Assembly (NCBI GenBank): GCA_031935845.1
Contig: JAJBWA010000072.1
Span: 1-9,073, forward strand
Source: UBA9732 sp031935845
GTDB lineage: Bacteria; Spirochaetota; Spirochaetia; Sphaerochaetales; Sphaerochaetaceae
DNA length: 9,073 bases
Direction: 5' to 3'
Part shown: positions 6,109 through 9,073 of the stretch, piece after piece
How positions within the stretch are numbered: position 1 is the stretch's first letter
How the letters are laid out: every line of letters begins with the position of its first letter
The notes under the pieces: model-generated
The model's input: the letters and a program-made list of their open reading frames with translations, nothing else
Databases searched by the model: none
What the model was told of the DNA's origin: nothing
Translations under genes and position numbers: made by a program

Positions 6109-6114
6109 ATGCCC

Positions 6115-8715
6115 ATGTCAGAGAAGAACAGCCTTAGTCCGCTCGGAAGAAAGATATTCCTGGACAGATACGCAGTGAAGGATGTCAGGAAGGAGACCCT
6201 TGCGGTCGGAGACCTCGTGGTTGCGGTGAGCAACAGCGTCACGGGACAGAGAGAGATAGGAAAAGTCACGGCAATCAACGGTGAGGAGGTCAAGGTGCTC
6301 CTTGATGACGGAAGGGACATCACCACAAAGAAAGAGAGCGTGGACAAGCCCCTGGAGACCGATCCTTCACAGATGCACAGGCGTGTGGCCAAGGGCATTG
6401 CAAAGCAGGAGAAGCCTGCCGTGCGCGACAAGTGGGAGAAGGAGTTCGAGTGGCTTCTGGAGGACTGGAAGTTCGTCCCCGGCGGAAGGATCCTCACGGG
6501 TGCCGGCACAGACCAGAACCTGACGTACTTCAACTGCTACGTGGTTCCGTCCCCCAAGGATTCCAGAAGCGGAATCATGAAGAGCCTGGGCCACATGACG
6601 GAGATCATGAGCCGCGGCGGCGGAGTGGGTATGAACCTCTCTTCCCTCAGGGGAAGATATGCATACGTCAAGGGCGTCAACGGACGTTCTTCCGGTGCGG
6701 TATCCTGGGGCGGCCTGTTCAGCTTCGTGACGGGACTGATAGAGCAGGGCGGATCACGCCGCGGAGCCCTGATGCTGATTCTGGACATCTGGCATCCGGA
6801 CATCATGGATTTCATCAACGTCAAGCGTGATCTGTCCAAGATAGTCAACGCAAACATCAGCGTAGGAATCACCGATGATTTCATGGACGCCGTCAAGAAC
6901 GACAGGGAGTGGACTACGGTATTCCCCGACACGTCCGATCCCGACTACAACGAGAAGTGGGACGGAGACCTCACCGCGTGGAAGAACATGGGCAAGAAGG
7001 TCATCCCGTACAGGACCTATAAGGCACGCGATGTCTGGAATGCCATCATCGAGAGTGCATGGGCCTGCGCCGAGCCCGGAGTGTTCTTCGTGGACCGCTA
7101 CAACAAGATGTCCAACTCCTGGTACTACTGCACCATCCGATGTACGAACCCGTGCGGAGAGCAGGGTCTTCCGCCGTGGGGAGTGTGCAACCTCGGCTCC
7201 ATCAACCTTTCCAAGTTCGTCGGCAACAAGCAGGTGTTCTGGGATGATCTGGGCCATGCCGTCAGGACGGCCGTGCGCTTTCTGGATGATGTCATAGACG
7301 ACACTCCGTACTTCTTCGAGGAGAACCGCGAGCGCCAGCAGTCCGAGCGCCGCGTGGGAATGGGAACGATGGGTCTTGCCGACATGCTCATCAAGATGGA
7401 ACTGGCATACGGAAGCGACGAGAGCCTTGAGTTCATCGACAGGCTGTACAGGTTCATCGCCTGTGAGGCCTACATGGCAAGTTCCGAGATTGCCAAGGAG
7501 AAGGGTTCCTTCAGGTTCTTCGATGCCGACAAGCTGCTTCAGAGCGGCTTCATGAAGGGCATGCCCCAGGATGTACGCGAGGCGGTGAGGAAGAACGGAC
7601 TCAGGAACGTCACCCTCCTGACCCAGGCCCCCACAGGCACGACCGGAACTATGGTGGGAACATCCACCGGAATCGAACCCTACTACTTCTGGGAGTGGGA
7701 GAGAGTGGGCAGGATGGGCTCCAACATCGAGCGTGTCGCCATCTATGACGAATGGGTGAAGGCACATCCCGGGCAGGACAAGCCTTCGTATTTCGTCTCG
7801 GCCATGGATCTGGCTCCGGAAGGACATGTAAAGGTCCAGGCCGCAATCCAGAGATGGGTGGATTCCTCGATCTCGAAGACCGGAAACACCCCGCGTGACT
7901 ACACCGTGGAGCAGACGGCCAAGCTCTATGAGCTTCTGTATGACCTGGGCTGCAAGGGCGGAACCACATACCGCGACGGTTCCAGGGACACACAGGTCCT
8001 GAAGGCCAAGGAAGATTCAAAGAAGGATGAAGAGGCAAGGAAAAAAGCCGAAAAGGCAGCCTCGGAGATCGATGCCCTCAAGGCAGAGAACGAGGAACTC
8101 AAGGCCCGCATAGCGGCTCTCGAGACCTCCGGAAAACAGGCTCTCAAGGCCCGCAGCCGCAGCAACGTCATGCGCGGAACTACGTACAAGAAGAGCACGC
8201 CCATCGGAACGGCCTATATCACCGTCAACTCCGACAACGACAACTACGAGAACCCGTTCGAGGTCTTCATCAATGTGGCCAAGGTCGGAACAAGCGTAGC
8301 TGCCGATGCCGAGGGTCTTGCAAGACTGATATCCCTGATCCTGAGGATGCCGTCTCCTTATTCACCCAAGCAGCGTGCTCAGGCCATCATCAACCAGCTC
8401 AAGGGCATCGGCTCCGGTCAGAGCACGGGATTCGGAAAGAACCGCGTCATGAGTCTGGCAGATGCAGTGGCAATGGTTCTTGAGGAGCATATCGGAACCC
8501 AGAGCCAGTCCACGATAGAGTCCACCAAGCTTACTGACGAGGGAGAGGAAGAGGAGAACAGCCAGCCGGAGCTTATCTCAAGCGATTACGTGACCACCAA
8601 GGCTCCTCTGGCAAACGGCATTACACGCGACATCTGCCCGGTGTGCGGAAACGCCACGTTCGTGAAGATAGAGGGCTGTCAGAAGTGTCTCAGCTGCGGA
8701 TACAGCAAGTGCTGA
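6115..8715 (+). CDS. nrdJ: Adenosylcobalamin-dependent (class II) ribonucleotide reductase
   Basis: This enzyme of about 866 residues would reduce ribonucleotides to deoxyribonucleotides, using coenzyme B12 to make the thiyl radical, with or without oxygen. From ATG 6115, the thiyl cysteine is C347 in NPCGE (with N345 and E349). The redox pair is C358 (GVCNLG) and C141 (FNCYV); the 11-residue gap from C347 to C358 equals that between C408 and C419 of the Lactobacillus enzyme. PTGTTGTMVGTSTGIEP (507-523) lines the phosphate site. The N-terminus carries a small beta-rich segment (29-75, GDLVVAV...GKVTAINGEEVKVLL). Residues 628-680 are a charged coiled-coil-like stretch, then a TSCPD-type domain, an acidic linker and a C-terminal CPVC...CQKC..C...C cluster. 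It resembles the Chloroflexi/Firmicutes-like form more than the usual Bacteroides one. NrdR-like boxes lie upstream; the start is later than the longest open frame. Confidence 0.93.
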   Translation: MSEKNSLSPLGRKIFLDRYAVKDVRKETLAVGDLVVAVSNSVTGQREIGKVTAINGEEVKVLLDDGRDITTKKESVDKPLETDPSQMHRRVAKGIAKQEKPAVRDKWEKEFEWLLEDWKFVPGGRILTGAGTDQNLTYFNCYVVPSPKDSRSGIMKSLGHMTEIMSRGGGVGMNLSSLRGRYAYVKGVNGRSSGAVSWGGLFSFVTGLIEQGGSRRGALMLILDIWHPDIMDFINVKRDLSKIVNANISVGITDDFMDAVKNDREWTTVFPDTSDPDYNEKWDGDLTAWKNMGKKVIPYRTYKARDVWNAIIESAWACAEPGVFFVDRYNKMSNSWYYCTIRCTNPCGEQGLPPWGVCNLGSINLSKFVGNKQVFWDDLGHAVRTAVRFLDDVIDDTPYFFEENRERQQSERRVGMGTMGLADMLIKMELAYGSDESLEFIDRLYRFIACEAYMASSEIAKEKGSFRFFDADKLLQSGFMKGMPQDVREAVRKNGLRNVTLLTQAPTGTTGTMVGTSTGIEPYYFWEWERVGRMGSNIERVAIYDEWVKAHPGQDKPSYFVSAMDLAPEGHVKVQAAIQRWVDSSISKTGNTPRDYTVEQTAKLYELLYDLGCKGGTTYRDGSRDTQVLKAKEDSKKDEEARKKAEKAASEIDALKAENEELKARIAALETSGKQALKARSRSNVMRGTTYKKSTPIGTAYITVNSDNDNYENPFEVFINVAKVGTSVAADAEGLARLISLILRMPSPYSPKQRAQAIINQLKGIGSGQSTGFGKNRVMSLADAVAMVLEEHIGTQSQSTIESTKLTDEGEEEENSQPELISSDYVTTKAPLANGITRDICPVCGNATFVKIEGCQKCLSCGYSKC

Positions 8716-8733
8716 AACAGCTTCGGAAGACAT

Positions 8734-8776
8734 GAAAAAGGGGTCTGATGCAGGAATGCACCGGACCCCTTTTTTA
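8734..8776. terminator. Bidirectional intrinsic terminator
   Basis: GGGGTC (8740-8745) and GACCCC (8764-8769) form the stem, extended by AAAAA (8735-8739) against TTTTT (8770-8774). An inner TGCA-GGAA-TGCA hairpin (8749-8760) caps it. The A-run on the left and T-run on the right make it work in both directions, as expected between convergent genes. Confidence 0.92.
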
Positions 8777-8790
8777 TTCAGTGATGATGA

Positions 8791-9073
8791 TCACTTCTTG
8801 AACCTGTCGGTCAGATTCTGGATCATCTTCATTGTGTCGTTGTCGATCTGGAGTATGCCGGAGAGCCTCTGGCCCTTGAGGTCATACTTGTCCGAACTGC
8901 TGTCGTAGTAGTCGTTCAGGGTGTCCCAAGAAATATCGTTGAATGCGCTCATGGCGTCGTCGAAGGCCTTGGCCTGCGTGCTGTTGAGTCCCATCAGGAT
9001 TCCGAAGGCATAGTAGTGCGGGCCGTAGTCGAAGTCCCAGTCGCCGAAGAGGTTTTCCCAGTCGATGCCGGCC
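8791..9073 (-). CDS. Unrecognised protein, C-terminal end, partial
   Basis: An open frame enters from the right edge of the window and ends at the stop complementary to 8791-8793, giving the last 93 residues of a protein whose start lies outside. It begins AGIDWENLFGDWDFDYGPHYYAFG and ends LTDRFKK. The segment is acidic and rich in Asp, Tyr and Trp in its first part, then apparently alpha-helical, with no cysteine, membrane segment or recognised motif. An internal methionine (8994) is probably not the start, because the frame and its composition continue upstream without a break to the window edge. It is convergent with the ribonucleotide reductase and shares its terminator. I cannot assign a family or function. 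Confidence 0.72.
   Translation of the reverse strand, partial: AGIDWENLFGDWDFDYGPHYYAFGILMGLNSTQAKAFDDAMSAFNDISWDTLNDYYDSSSDKYDLKGQRLSGILQIDNDTMKMIQNLTDRFKK

Noticed and set aside
5992..6114. An N-terminal extension of the reductase from TTG 5992.
   Set aside because: The extension would run through NrdR box 2 and the terminator hairpin, has no homologue-like sequence, and a better start with a Shine-Dalgarno site exists at 6115.
5921..6114. A cobalamin riboswitch before the B12-dependent reductase.
   Set aside because: The spacer is too short for a full riboswitch plus terminator and I see no B12-box-like conserved sequence; only NrdR-like boxes and one terminator hairpin are present.
8781..8794. 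GTGAT-GATG-ATCAC palindrome beside the minus-strand stop codon.
   Set aside because: It is short, overlaps coding sequence and next to a much stronger terminator, and no regulator site is expected at this convergent end.

Overview
The window looks like chromosomal DNA from an uncultured, moderately GC-rich member of the Bacteroidota, probably Bacteroidales. The reasons are a topoisomerase IV/gyrase A tail of the Bacteroidetes type, a short RluA-family pseudouridine synthase without an S4 domain directly behind it, a 445-aa glutamate dehydrogenase of the Bacteroides type, and a receiver-plus-PEP-synthase-N-domain protein that I know mainly from this phylum. The taxonomic call rests on recalled family resemblance, not on a search. 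One feature is atypical for the phylum: three genes have clear Shine-Dalgarno sequences, each 6 nt from the start codon.

Layout. Positions 1-498 hold the 3' end of a type II topoisomerase A subunit. It overlaps the start of a 23S/tRNA-type pseudouridine synthase (488-1186). After a 134-bp spacer with a possible promoter comes glutamate dehydrogenase (1321-2658). The next 331 bp contain no gene but are dense with structure: two related inverted-repeat elements of about 100 bp (2656-2756 and 2760-2861), direct repeats of a TTTGAATCA-containing sequence, and a perfect 13-bp stem-loop (2918-2950). Then comes a 976-aa protein (2990-5920) with a degenerate receiver, an intact receiver and a PEP-synthase-type nucleotide-binding domain, but no phosphohistidine or PEP-binding domain. 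A 194-bp regulatory spacer leads to a class II (adenosylcobalamin-dependent) ribonucleotide reductase (6115-8715). A bidirectional terminator (8734-8776) separates it from the C-terminal end of an unrecognised protein on the minus strand (8791-9073).

How the parts relate. The topoisomerase and pseudouridine synthase genes are probably cotranscribed and translationally coupled. The glutamate dehydrogenase, receiver/dikinase-like and reductase genes look like separate transcription units, each with its own spacer. The reductase spacer carries two 16-bp matches to the NrdR box, 32 bp apart centre to centre, followed by a strong intrinsic-terminator hairpin before the start codon. This suggests NrdR repression, possibly combined with premature termination.

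The most promising undescribed signal is the pair of inverted-repeat elements after glutamate dehydrogenase. Both share a 25-nt core with an invariant frame and an invariant AGCAA loop, while the 4-bp stem between them has changed by compensatory substitutions. This points to selection on RNA (or hairpin DNA) structure.
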